The translations under genes were made by a program, and so were the position numbers. The notes under the pieces are model-generated. The model was given only the letters and a program-made list of their open reading frames with translations. It was not told where the DNA came from and did no database searches. A stretch of DNA of 12,760 nt from JAWWBG01 sp033721095 (GTDB taxonomy: Bacteria > Actinomycetota > Nitriliruptoria > Nitriliruptorales > Nitriliruptoraceae): NCBI GenBank assembly GCA_033721095.1, contig JAWWBG010000061.1, forward strand, positions 1-12,760, in the 5' to 3' direction. Of this stretch, positions 6,286-12,423 are shown piece after piece (the first letter of the stretch is position 1; each line of letters begins with the position of its first letter).

Positions 6286-6897
6286 ATGAGCTCCCCTGCC
6301 ACGGTCGTCCCGTTTCGCCTGAGCGGCCTCTCGCGCCTGTCCGACGTCCTCGACCCGGCACAGCGGCGCGCCCTGGCGACCGCCATGTTGTCCGACGTCG
6401 TGGCTACCGTCCGGGATGCGGGGCTGGCGCCCACGATCGCGGCCGCCGACGAGGCCTCTCGGGCTGCCGTCGCGAGCACGCTGCCCGACGTCGCCTGTGC
6501 CCTCGACCCGATCGACGGTGATCTGGACGGAGCCGTCGCGGTCCACGCAGCCGCACATCCGGACGGTTTGCTGGTGGTGATGGCCGACCTGCCGGCGCTC
6601 TCGCCCGCGGAGCTCCACGCGGTCCTCGAGCAGCCCGCGTCCGTCGTGGTCGCCGAGTCGTCCGACGGCGGCACGGGCGCGCTCCTGCGGCGGCCCGCCA
6701 CGGTCATCGGCACCGCCTACGGGGCACGCTCGGCTCGACGGCACGCCGACCTTGCTGTCGCCGCCGGCGTCGCCTGGATCGGCCTGCACCTCCCGGGATT
6801 TCTCGCAGAAATCGACCGGCCCGAGGACCTCACGGCCGCAGCGGACTGGCCCCTGGGCCCATCGACGGCACAAGCCCTGCAGGACCTCCGAACCTAG
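6286..6897 (+). CDS. CofC/FbiD-like F420-biosynthesis guanylyltransferase (divergent)
   Basis: CofC/FbiD moves GMP from GTP onto 2-phospholactate or phosphoenolpyruvate, the step that feeds the F420 side chain. The 203-residue protein follows the family along its length: N-terminal VVPFRLSGLSRLSDVLDP (7-24), a helix with ALATAMLSDVV, VVMADLPALSPAEL (97-110) with the metal-binding D101, and SSDGGTGALLRRP (125-137) followed by YGARSARRHADLA (145-157). Several usual signature residues differ: the lysine in the N-terminal K(S/T)RL motif is absent (GLSRL), the GLN loop reads GDLDGA, and GGTN reads GGTG. It may therefore be a diverged enzyme or use another substrate. The ATG at 6286 follows TACAGT closely and has no Shine-Dalgarno, suggesting a near-leaderless message. 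Position next to gpsA matches fbiD in mycobacteria. Confidence 0.8.
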   Translation: MSSPATVVPFRLSGLSRLSDVLDPAQRRALATAMLSDVVATVRDAGLAPTIAAADEASRAAVASTLPDVACALDPIDGDLDGAVAVHAAAHPDGLLVVMADLPALSPAELHAVLEQPASVVVAESSDGGTGALLRRPATVIGTAYGARSARRHADLAVAAGVAWIGLHLPGFLAEIDRPEDLTAAADWPLGPSTAQALQDLRT

Positions 6898-6919
6898 GAT
6901 CCTTGCGCGACGCCAGGAG
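6895..6919 (+). promoter_or_regulatory. Putative cyclase-gene -10 box overlapping the cofC stop, and RBS
   Basis: TAGGAT (6895-6900) begins with the cofC stop codon TAG. A start near 6907 would give an 18-base leader holding AGGAG (6915-6919), five bases before the GTG at 6925. The RBS is clear; the promoter is inferred, and co-transcription with cofC (27-base gap) is the alternative. Confidence 0.35.
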
Positions 6920-6924
6920 CCAGC

Positions 6925-7749
6925 GTGCCCTTCTTCATGGACCTCCACCGGGGCAAGGAGGGCCGGACACTCGCGGACATCGAGGAGGCGCACCTGCGCG
7001 ACGTCGAGGCCCAGGGTCGCTACGGGGTCAACTACATCAGCTTCTTCCACGACGAGGCGTCCGGTGCCGTCTACTGCGTGGCGGAGGCCCCCGACGCCGA
7101 CGCCTGCGTCGCCGTCCACGTCGAGGCCATCGGCGACCCACCCGACGCGATCATCCCGGTCGAGCCCGTGCTTCTCGACAAGTTCTTCGGAGGCCAGCCC
7201 CCCAGCCAGACCGGCGTGATGCTCCGTCCCGGCGGCGAACCCGATCCGGGCGTCCGCACCGTCATGTTCACCGACATCGTCGACTCGACGCGCCTCACCG
7301 ACGAGCTCGGCGATGCAACGGGCGTCAAGCTCGTCCGTGTCCACGACCGCATCGTCCAGGATCGACTCGCGAGCTCCGACGGCAGCATGGTCAAGCACAC
7401 CGGCGACGGCCTCATGGCGGCGTTCGTCTCATGTGACGACGCGGTCACCTGCGCCATCGGTGTCCAGGAGGACCTGTCCAGCTACCGCAGCGGCGACCAT
7501 GCCCTGCCCCTGGAGGTGCGCATCGGGCTGCACGTCGGCGAGCCGGTGGCGGCGCACGGCGACCTGTTCGGACTGGCGGTCAACATCGCCCGTCGCATCT
7601 GCGACGCGGGCGGTCCCGGGGAGATCCTCGTTTCCGCTGCCGTGCGTGACCAGCTCGCGGCGACGGTTGCGATCGATGCACTGGGCCCACACGAGTTCAA
7701 GGGCGTGAGCAGACCGATCGAGGTCCATCGGGTCCACTGGGGCCGCTAG
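6925..7749 (+). CDS. DUF4242 domain fused to a class III adenylate cyclase domain
   Basis: A 274-residue soluble protein with two domains. Residues 1-82 match DUF4242 (SCO4226-like), a small ferredoxin-like fold whose Streptomyces member binds nickel; the conserved H23, C51 and H65 are candidate ligands. Residues about 108-272 form a class III nucleotide cyclase domain with a full set of catalytic residues: metal-binding D117 (FTDIVDST) and D161 (KHTGDG), adenine-selecting K157 and D213 (GDLFGLAVN), and transition-state N220 and R224 (VNIARRI). It should therefore make cAMP from ATP as a homodimer in the cytoplasm. A role for the N-terminal domain in metal or small-molecule sensing is inference. 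GTG start at 6925 with AGGAG five bases upstream. Its end meets lapA-like gene tail-to-tail with seven bases between; a 5-bp stem (7749-7765) there is the only terminator candidate. Confidence 0.88.
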   Translation: MPFFMDLHRGKEGRTLADIEEAHLRDVEAQGRYGVNYISFFHDEASGAVYCVAEAPDADACVAVHVEAIGDPPDAIIPVEPVLLDKFFGGQPPSQTGVMLRPGGEPDPGVRTVMFTDIVDSTRLTDELGDATGVKLVRVHDRIVQDRLASSDGSMVKHTGDGLMAAFVSCDDAVTCAIGVQEDLSSYRSGDHALPLEVRIGLHVGEPVAAHGDLFGLAVNIARRICDAGGPGEILVSAAVRDQLAATVAIDALGPHEFKGVSRPIEVHRVHWGR

Positions 7750-7756
7750 ACCGGGG

Positions 7757-8089
7757 TCAGCGGTCGCGGGCGGCCTTGCGAGCCCGCCGGGCGCGGATGC
7801 CGACGATGGTCATGCCGGTCAGCAGCCCGGTCGCGAACGCGCCGGTCAGCAGCAGGATGAGGGGGACGCCGCCCGACAGGCGATCGCCACCGGCCTCGAC
7901 GACCTCGGTGCTGCCGACGATCCAGTCGAAGTCGACCCAGTGCAGGTTCGCCAGCGAGAACACGACGACCAGCACCAGCCAGACGAGCAGGAGCCCACGC
8001 AGGAACCGTTGCCGCAGGGGCGGCTTGACCTCGACGACACGCGGTTGGGACTCGCCGTCCTCGGTCGGTGTCGTCGGTTCGTCGGACAC
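7757..8089 (-). CDS. LapA-like (DUF1049) two-helix membrane protein
   Basis: A 110-residue protein with an acidic, proline-rich cytoplasmic start (1-28), a first membrane helix (about 32-47), the family-typical FSLANLHWVDFDW turn (44-56) that resembles the F-x-x-x-N...V pattern of LapA/DUF1049 proteins, a loop, a second helix (about 75-97) and a strongly basic end (RARRARKAARDR). The positive ends suggest both termini are cytoplasmic. In Enterobacteria the related LapA works with LapB in control of lipopolysaccharide synthesis; that context is absent here, so the actinobacterial role is unknown. The GTG at 8089 is chosen for the AAGGAG five bases upstream; an extension to 8122 is not supported. 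Divergent from the cold-shock-like gene. Confidence 0.75.
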   Translation of the reverse strand: MSDEPTTPTEDGESQPRVVEVKPPLRQRFLRGLLLVWLVLVVVFSLANLHWVDFDWIVGSTEVVEAGGDRLSGGVPLILLLTGAFATGLLTGMTIVGIRARRARKAARDR

Positions 8090-8159
8090 GATGGCTCCTT
8101 GCGCAGGCCTCGCCGAATGCACGCCCAGTGTCGCACGCGGCGAGGGACGGTGCGCGAAC

Positions 8160-8188
8160 TACCCTTTGCCGCCGGACCAATCGAGGTG
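8160..8188 (+). promoter_or_regulatory. Putative promoter -10 and RBS of the cold-shock-like gene
   Basis: TACCCT (8160-8165) fits TANNNT, and GAGGTG (8183-8188) is a ribosome-binding site four bases before the ATG at 8193. The predicted leader of about 20 bases is far shorter than the long thermosensing leaders of classical csp genes. The rest of the 103-base lapA/csp divergent gap shows no other clear signal. Confidence 0.4.
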
Positions 8189-8192
8189 GCGA

Positions 8193-8402
8193 ATGCCCCA
8201 GGGCACGATCAAGACCTTCGACGCGACGACGGGCTCCGCCGTCCTCCTCGACGACAACCTCGTCGAGCTGAGCGTTGACAAGGAGGCCTTTGCCGCCTCC
8301 GGACTGCTCGAGCTGCGGATCGGTCAACGTGTCCGGTTCGAGGTCGAGGACGACGCCGCCGGCGGCACCCGAGTCACCAACCTCAACATCGTCAGCCTCT
8401 GA
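8193..8402 (+). CDS. Small cold-shock-domain-like protein lacking canonical RNP motifs
   Basis: A 69-residue OB-fold-like protein. The start MPQGTIKTFDATTGSAVLL aligns with the G-x-(V/I)-K-x-F opening of cold-shock proteins, and GQRVRFEVED (44-53) with their G-x-x-V-x-F-x-V end, closing with VTNLNIVSL. The RNA-binding motifs are not kept: the KGFGFI (RNP1) position reads TTGSAVLL and the VFVH (RNP2) position reads LSVDKEAF, so most aromatic stacking residues are missing. Similar diverged Csp-like proteins occur in actinobacteria. RNA or DNA binding cannot be assumed. The ATG at 8193 has GAGGTG upstream and is the only start that gives just this domain. It is convergent with the ART-like gene, with a six-base gap. 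Confidence 0.78.
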   Translation: MPQGTIKTFDATTGSAVLLDDNLVELSVDKEAFAASGLLELRIGQRVRFEVEDDAAGGTRVTNLNIVSL

Positions 8403-8408
8403 CAGCGC

Positions 8409-9212
8409 TCACGGGCTGGCCGCGGCGATCTCGTCGAGGATGAGCCCGGTGCGGGCGAAGAGTCCCGCGCCGTGGGCCACACCGTTGTCGTCGGCCCAGT
8501 CCCGCGTCTCCTCGAGTGCCGTCCGCAGGGCGGCGCTGACGTCGGGCGCCACGGTCCCGTACTCGGCGAGGGCGGCGGAGGCGATTTTGTCGGGATCGGT
8601 TTCGACGAGCTCGTCGGCGAGGCGTGGATCGTCTGCGTCATCCCGCCAGGCGAGGGCGCAGGCTGCACGGAACGCCTCGGTGTCGACCTCCCCGTCGGAG
8701 ACGATCACCGCAAGGTGCATCAGGGCCTTCGCGGACAGTCGGTCCTCGTCGGCGACCGCGTTGACGAGCGGTGCCCAGTCGCCGAGGTCCTCGTCGGTCA
8801 GCAGCGGCGCGTGCAGGCGCACGTGCTTGGCGCGAACGGGGACGGGCTGGTGCACCTCCAGGTCCTCGGGGAGGTCCCCGTCGGCCAGCCAGGCCGACAG
8901 GGGCCTGGCCGACTCCCAGTAGGTGTCGGGGTCGCCGGCCCGGACGCTGGCGCGACCGGCCACGGCCTTGCCGGGGTCGACCGTGAAGGACACCAGCCCC
9001 GCGCCGTGCTCTGCAGTCGTGGTCCGTGCGTGCTCCTCGTTGGCCCATGCCGACACGCGCTTGCCGTGCGCGAAACGCCCCGTGGCCGTCAGGTCGATCC
9101 CCTCCAGCGGCCCGACGGCCTCGCCCAGGTCGGCACGCGTGCGCAGTCCCTCGCGCTCGATGAGGGGCAGGCGGGCGACGTCCGTGAGGTGGAACACCGT
9201 GATGCGCGACAT
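8409..9212 (-). CDS. Putative ADP-ribosyltransferase-fold protein with helical C-terminal domain
   Basis: A 267-residue protein I cannot name. Its first half has features of the ADP-ribosyltransferase (ART) fold found in DarT and KptA/Tpt1 proteins: an opening VFHLTDVARLPLIEREGL (6-23), like the Y/F-H-x-T-x-x-x-x-L-x-x-I-x-x-x-G-L start of those families, with H8; RVSAWAN (52-58); YWESARPLSAWL (98-109) with Y98; and a closing EVHQPVPVRAKHVRL (119-133) with E119, like the E-x-x-V...V-P-x-x-x-I strand. H8, S54, Y98 and E119 are therefore candidate active-site residues. Residues 150-267 are helical and unrecognised. ATG at 9212; its GAGGA ribosome-binding site sits in a hairpin. It follows a small helical protein gene on the same strand. 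The ART assignment comes from motif reading only. Confidence 0.55.
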   Translation of the reverse strand: MSRITVFHLTDVARLPLIEREGLRTRADLGEAVGPLEGIDLTATGRFAHGKRVSAWANEEHARTTTAEHGAGLVSFTVDPGKAVAGRASVRAGDPDTYWESARPLSAWLADGDLPEDLEVHQPVPVRAKHVRLHAPLLTDEDLGDWAPLVNAVADEDRLSAKALMHLAVIVSDGEVDTEAFRAACALAWRDDADDPRLADELVETDPDKIASAALAEYGTVAPDVSAALRTALEETRDWADDNGVAHGAGLFARTGLILDEIAAASP

Positions 9213-9225
9213 CGAGGAATCCTCG
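9213..9225 (-). promoter_or_regulatory. Inverted repeat covering the ART-like gene's ribosome-binding site
   Basis: CGAGGATTCCTCG is a perfect inverted repeat (five-base-pair stem with an ATT loop, or a 13-base site with 6-base arms). It abuts the ATG and contains the only Shine-Dalgarno candidate, GAGGA. As RNA it would mask ribosome access; as DNA it could be an operator. The repeat is seen; its function is inferred. Confidence 0.45.
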
Positions 9226-9257
9226 GCGAGGTGGCCGGGACCGTACTCGGCGCCCGC

Positions 9258-9518
9258 TCAGCCGCTGGCGCCCTCGAGACGTTCGATGTCGGCTTCCAGC
9301 GTCTCCATCATCCCCAGCGCCTTCGGGATGTTGCTGGTGCCCACCTCGCTGATCGTGGCGAGCCGCTTCTCCCAACGCCGACGGTGGTTGTCTCCCTGCG
9401 TGGCGTCCGAGATGCGCCGATGCGCCTCGCGCAGTCGCTCGGTCAGCTCCAACAGGTCATCGACGTTGACCATGTTGTGCAGCGACGGCGGGCGTTCGCC
9501 CTCGGCCGGCTTGGACAC
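9258..9518 (-). CDS. Small helical hypothetical protein upstream of the ART-like gene
   Basis: An 86-residue protein with no family I recognise. After a short polar start, residues about 16-40 (NMVNVDDLLELTERLREAHR) and 44-82 look like two or three charged amphipathic helices (RRRWEKRLATI; KALGMMETLEADIERLE), compatible with a helical hairpin or short coiled coil. There is no signal peptide, membrane helix or Cys/His cluster. The GTG at 9518 is chosen because GGGGGAG lies six bases upstream; an extension to 9572 runs through this site. It lies 69 bases after serB and 45 bases before the ART-like gene, all on one strand, so it could be co-transcribed with either. Small-protein-first order next to an ART would fit an antitoxin-toxin pair, but nothing else supports that. 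Confidence 0.6.
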   Translation of the reverse strand: MSKPAEGERPPSLHNMVNVDDLLELTERLREAHRRISDATQGDNHRRRWEKRLATISEVGTSNIPKALGMMETLEADIERLEGASG

Positions 9519-9552
9519 CGTGTTCTCCCCCGGGTCCTGCCAGTATGCCCCA

Positions 9553-9570
9553 GCCGGGCCTTGCCGGGCC
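9553..9570. repeat. Short direct repeat GCCGGGCC x2 after serB
   Basis: GCCGGGCC occurs at 9553-9560 and 9563-9570, ten bases apart (about one helical turn), in the 69-base gap between serB and the small helical protein gene. On the minus strand a CATACT (9547-9542), a partial -10 match, lies just downstream. It could be a regulator-binding site or chance in G+C-rich DNA. Confidence 0.2.
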
Positions 9571-9587
9571 ACGAGACGAGCACGGGT

Positions 9588-10817
9588 TCAGACCGGCGGG
9601 GTCCCCGGGACGTGCGGCGGCGGCGCCGTGGGCGCGTCGGGATCGCTGGCGTCGGCCCGCTCGACCTCCTCGCGGCGGATGCCCAGCAGGAAGAGGATCG
9701 CGTCGAGGTAGGGGACCGACAGCGACGCGTCGGCCGCGTCGTTGACGACCGGCTTCGCGTTGAACGCGATCCCGAGCCCCGCGACGCCAAGCATGTCGAG
9801 GTCGTTGGCGCCGTCGCCGACGGCGACGGTCTGCTCCATCGGGATGTCGTTGGCCTCGGCAATCTCCCGGAGGACCTCGGCCTTGCGCGCTCGGTCGACG
9901 ATCGGTCCGGCCAGCCGCCCGGTGAGGACGCCGTCCTCCTGCTCGAGGACGTTCGCGACAGCGTGGTCGAGGCCGAGCTCGGCGGCAAGCCGGTCGGCGA
10001 TGTCCTGGAACCCGCCCGACACGATGCCGACGCGATAGCCCAGGCGCTTGAGGGTCCGCACGAACGTGCGGGCCCCCGGAGTCAGCGTGAGGCGTTTCCA
10101 CGCCTCGTCGAACGCCGATGTCGGCGTGCCTGCCAACAGGGCGACGCGCTGCTCGAGTGACTGCTGGAAGTCGAGTTCGCCAGCCATCGCGCGTGCAGTG
10201 ATCGCACTGACCTCGGCTCCGTGACCGGCAACGTCTGCCAACAGGTCGATGACCTCGTCCTGGATGAGGGTCGAGTCGACGTCCAGCATCACCAGCCGCT
10301 TGGCGCGCCGTTCGAGCCGCTCGGGCTGGACGGCGACGTCGAGCCCGTGCGTCGCTGCCACGGCCAGCAGCTCGCGGCGCATCGTCTCGATCTCCCCGTC
10401 GACCACGACGAACTCGAACGAGATGACCGGGTAGCGCGACAGCCGCTCGATGCGATCGATGTTGCCGCCAGCCGTCGCGATCGCGCGTGTCACGGCCTCG
10501 AGCCCGGCCGCCTTCAGCGGGAGCCCGACGACCGTCACCGCATGCCGCGGCAGTCCGGCACGGGCGGATTCGGGTTCGACGTCCTCGAACTCGGCCTCGA
10601 CGCCGAGCTCCCAGGCGGCGTAGAGCAGCTCCTTGAGGACGTCGTTGCCGTCATCGACACCCAGCAGGATGTCGAGAGTCAGCCGCTCGCGGACGACGAC
10701 CTGCTCCATGTCGTACACCTCGACGCCGGCGCCGGCGATCACGCCCAGGAGCGTCGCCGTGATGCCGGGGCGGTCACGCCCGGAAACGCGCATGAGGATC
10801 GTTCGCAGGTCCGCCAC
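9588..10817 (-). CDS. serB: Phosphoserine phosphatase SerB with two ACT domains
   Basis: SerB removes phosphate from O-phospho-L-serine, the last step of serine synthesis. The 409-residue length equals that of mycobacterial SerB2. Two N-terminal ACT domains (about 4-82, beginning TILMRVSGRDRPGITATLLG, and 92-166) are expected to bind serine for feedback control. The HAD phosphatase domain follows: nucleophile D179 and acid/base D181 in LDVDSTLIQDEVIDLLA (178-194), S267 in GIVSGGFQDI (264-273), K312 and the Mg2+-binding GDGANDLDML (334-343) with D335 and D339. A proline-rich tail of about 20 residues ends the protein. The GTG at 10817 gives a product starting just before the first ACT strand; GGAGG is ten bases upstream and GAGG very close, so the start is a little uncertain. 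Divergent from the propeller gene. Confidence 0.94.
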   Translation of the reverse strand: MADLRTILMRVSGRDRPGITATLLGVIAGAGVEVYDMEQVVVRERLTLDILLGVDDGNDVLKELLYAAWELGVEAEFEDVEPESARAGLPRHAVTVVGLPLKAAGLEAVTRAIATAGGNIDRIERLSRYPVISFEFVVVDGEIETMRRELLAVAATHGLDVAVQPERLERRAKRLVMLDVDSTLIQDEVIDLLADVAGHGAEVSAITARAMAGELDFQQSLEQRVALLAGTPTSAFDEAWKRLTLTPGARTFVRTLKRLGYRVGIVSGGFQDIADRLAAELGLDHAVANVLEQEDGVLTGRLAGPIVDRARKAEVLREIAEANDIPMEQTVAVGDGANDLDMLGVAGLGIAFNAKPVVNDAADASLSVPYLDAILFLLGIRREEVERADASDPDAPTAPPPHVPGTPPV

Positions 10818-10844
10818 GTCCTCACCACCTCCGGCAACGCCGCC

Positions 10845-10876
10845 AGCGTAGAACCCGGGGTGGCCGGTCCTAGGCT
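10845..10876. promoter_or_regulatory. Interlocked divergent promoters of serB (-) and the propeller gene (+)
   Basis: TACGCT on the minus strand (10850-10845) and TAGGCT on the plus strand (10871-10876) are outward-facing TANNNT boxes with 20 bases between. With 17-base spacers, each box falls in the other promoter's -35 position, so the two polymerases could not bind together. TAGGCT ends seven bases before the GTG at 10884 and no Shine-Dalgarno lies between, which is the layout of a leaderless gene. Inferred from spacing. Confidence 0.45.
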
Positions 10877-10883
10877 TCCGGCC

Positions 10884-12413
10884 GTGTCCAGCCGCATCGT
10901 CCTCGTCGTCGCGCTCGTGGCCGCGGCAGCGGCGCTCGTCGGTGGGGCAGCCTTCCTGGCCCAGTCGGTCGACGATCCCGCCGACCGGCCCGTGACCCTC
11001 CCCACCTTCGGTGAGCCGACGCCACCAGTCCTGCCGACACCGACGCCGTCCCTCGCCCCGGGCGGTCCGCTCGGCGAACCGTGGGGCCTTCCGAACGGCT
11101 TGCGCCAGTTTCGTGGCAACCCCGAGCACACGTGGTACGGCCGCGGCCCGCTGCCCGCCGCGCCGTCGATCGCCTGGTCGTTTCCCGACCGACCGATGTG
11201 CTCCACCACCACCCAGTCGGACGGGACCACCAAGCGGTGGTGCGGAACGGGTTGGACGGGCCAGCCGCTCGTGCACGAGCTCGATGGCCGGACCGAGGTG
11301 ATCTTCAACAGCTACGACGGCCGCGTGTACTTCCTCGACGCCGACTCGGGCGAGCCCACACGGCCACCGTTCGTCACCGGCGAGATGGTGAAGGGCACCT
11401 GGACGCTGGACCCCGACGGCTTCCCGCTGCTGTACGGCGGTTCCCGCGACAACTTCTACCGCATCGTCGACATCGCCCATCCTGATGGCCCCACCGAACT
11501 GTGGCGCATGGGACCCCATCCCCAGGGCCAGTGGAACAACGACTGGGACGGCAACGGCTCGATCGTCGATGACGTGCTGTACGTGGGTGGCGAGGACAGC
11601 TTCTTCTACGTCATTCGGCTGAACCGCTCCGCCGCGCCTGGCGGCGTCTCGGTCGCGCCCGAGGTGCTCGTGGCGACGCCGACCTTCAACGACGAGTACG
11701 CCGCGCTCACCGGTGACCGGCAGACATCGGTCGAGTCCTCGCCGGTTGTGACCGAGGACGCCGTGTACGTCGCCAACTCGGCCGGGCGCGTGGTCGGCTG
11801 GGACCGTGGTGGCCTGCTCCGCGGCGAGGTCGAGATCGTGTTCGACTGGTGGGCCGGCGACGACGTCGACGCATCGCTCGTCCACGACGACGGGATCCTG
11901 TACGTCGGCGTCGAGTGGGACCGGAAGCTGGATCGCGGCCGGGAGGTCGGCCAGCTGCTGGCGCTGGACACTTCCCGGCCCGACGACCCGTGGCTGTGGG
12001 GCATCGACCTGTGGTCGGAGCGGACGATGCGGCCCGAGCTTCCCTCCAACGTCGATGGTGGGGTGTGGGCCACGCCGGCGCTCTACGGCGACCACCTGTA
12101 CGTGACGACGCACCGCGGGGCCCTGCTGGTCGTGGACAAGCGGGGCGGCAAGATCACCCACGAGGAGCAGATCGGGTTCCACGAGTGGTCGAGCCCTGTC
12201 GTCGTCGAGTCCGACGGACGCGGCCCCGAGCTGCTCGTCGCGCTGTGCGAGGCAGGCGGCCTGCGGGCCTATTCGCTCGAGGATCCGGCCCGGCCCCGGC
12301 AGACCTGGCAGCTGCAGTTGCCGACGGGCGCGTGCATCGAGTCCACTCCGGCCGTCTGGGACGGCCGCATCCTGGTGGGGTCCCGGGACGGCTACTTCTA
12401 CGGCATCCGGTGA
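10884..12413 (+). CDS. Membrane-anchored PQQ-like beta-propeller protein
   Basis: A 509-residue protein with an N-terminal hydrophobic helix (about 5-25, rich in V, A and L after SSR), acting as a signal anchor or uncleaved signal peptide. A proline/threonine-rich linker (about 38-62) follows, then a domain of repeated beta-blade patterns such as VYFLDADSG, VLYVGGEDSFFYVIRL, VYVANSAGRVVGWD, ILYVGVEWD, QLLALDTS, LYVTTHRGALLVVDK and ILVGSRDGYFYGIR. These are the blades of a PQQ/quinoprotein-like propeller. C106, C120 and two later cysteines could form disulfides outside the membrane. The entry QFRGNPEHTWYGRGPLP (75-91) and WCGTGWTGQP (119-128) look like family signatures. I see no heme site and no proof of PQQ binding, so substrate and activity are unknown. 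GTG start without a Shine-Dalgarno. The dapC-like gene begins 10 bases downstream. Confidence 0.82.
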   Translation: MSSRIVLVVALVAAAAALVGGAAFLAQSVDDPADRPVTLPTFGEPTPPVLPTPTPSLAPGGPLGEPWGLPNGLRQFRGNPEHTWYGRGPLPAAPSIAWSFPDRPMCSTTTQSDGTTKRWCGTGWTGQPLVHELDGRTEVIFNSYDGRVYFLDADSGEPTRPPFVTGEMVKGTWTLDPDGFPLLYGGSRDNFYRIVDIAHPDGPTELWRMGPHPQGQWNNDWDGNGSIVDDVLYVGGEDSFFYVIRLNRSAAPGGVSVAPEVLVATPTFNDEYAALTGDRQTSVESSPVVTEDAVYVANSAGRVVGWDRGGLLRGEVEIVFDWWAGDDVDASLVHDDGILYVGVEWDRKLDRGREVGQLLALDTSRPDDPWLWGIDLWSERTMRPELPSNVDGGVWATPALYGDHLYVTTHRGALLVVDKRGGKITHEEQIGFHEWSSPVVVESDGRGPELLVALCEAGGLRAYSLEDPARPRQTWQLQLPTGACIESTPAVWDGRILVGSRDGYFYGIR

Positions 12414-12423
12414 GGAACAGCAG

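Noticed and set aside
6238..7398. A 386-codon minus-strand frame antisense to cofC and the cyclase gene
   Set aside because: Composition artefact: no domain, no convincing start, and it covers two well-supported genes.
7749..7765. Hairpin GACCG/CGGTC at the cyclase/lapA junction as a terminator
   Set aside because: The stem is only five base pairs, with no T-tract and partly inside the lapA-like coding end; too weak to list as a feature.
8472..10160. A 562-codon open plus-strand frame antisense to the ART-like gene and serB
   Set aside because: No recognisable motifs; it runs opposite to genes with clear domains and start signals. Shadow frame.
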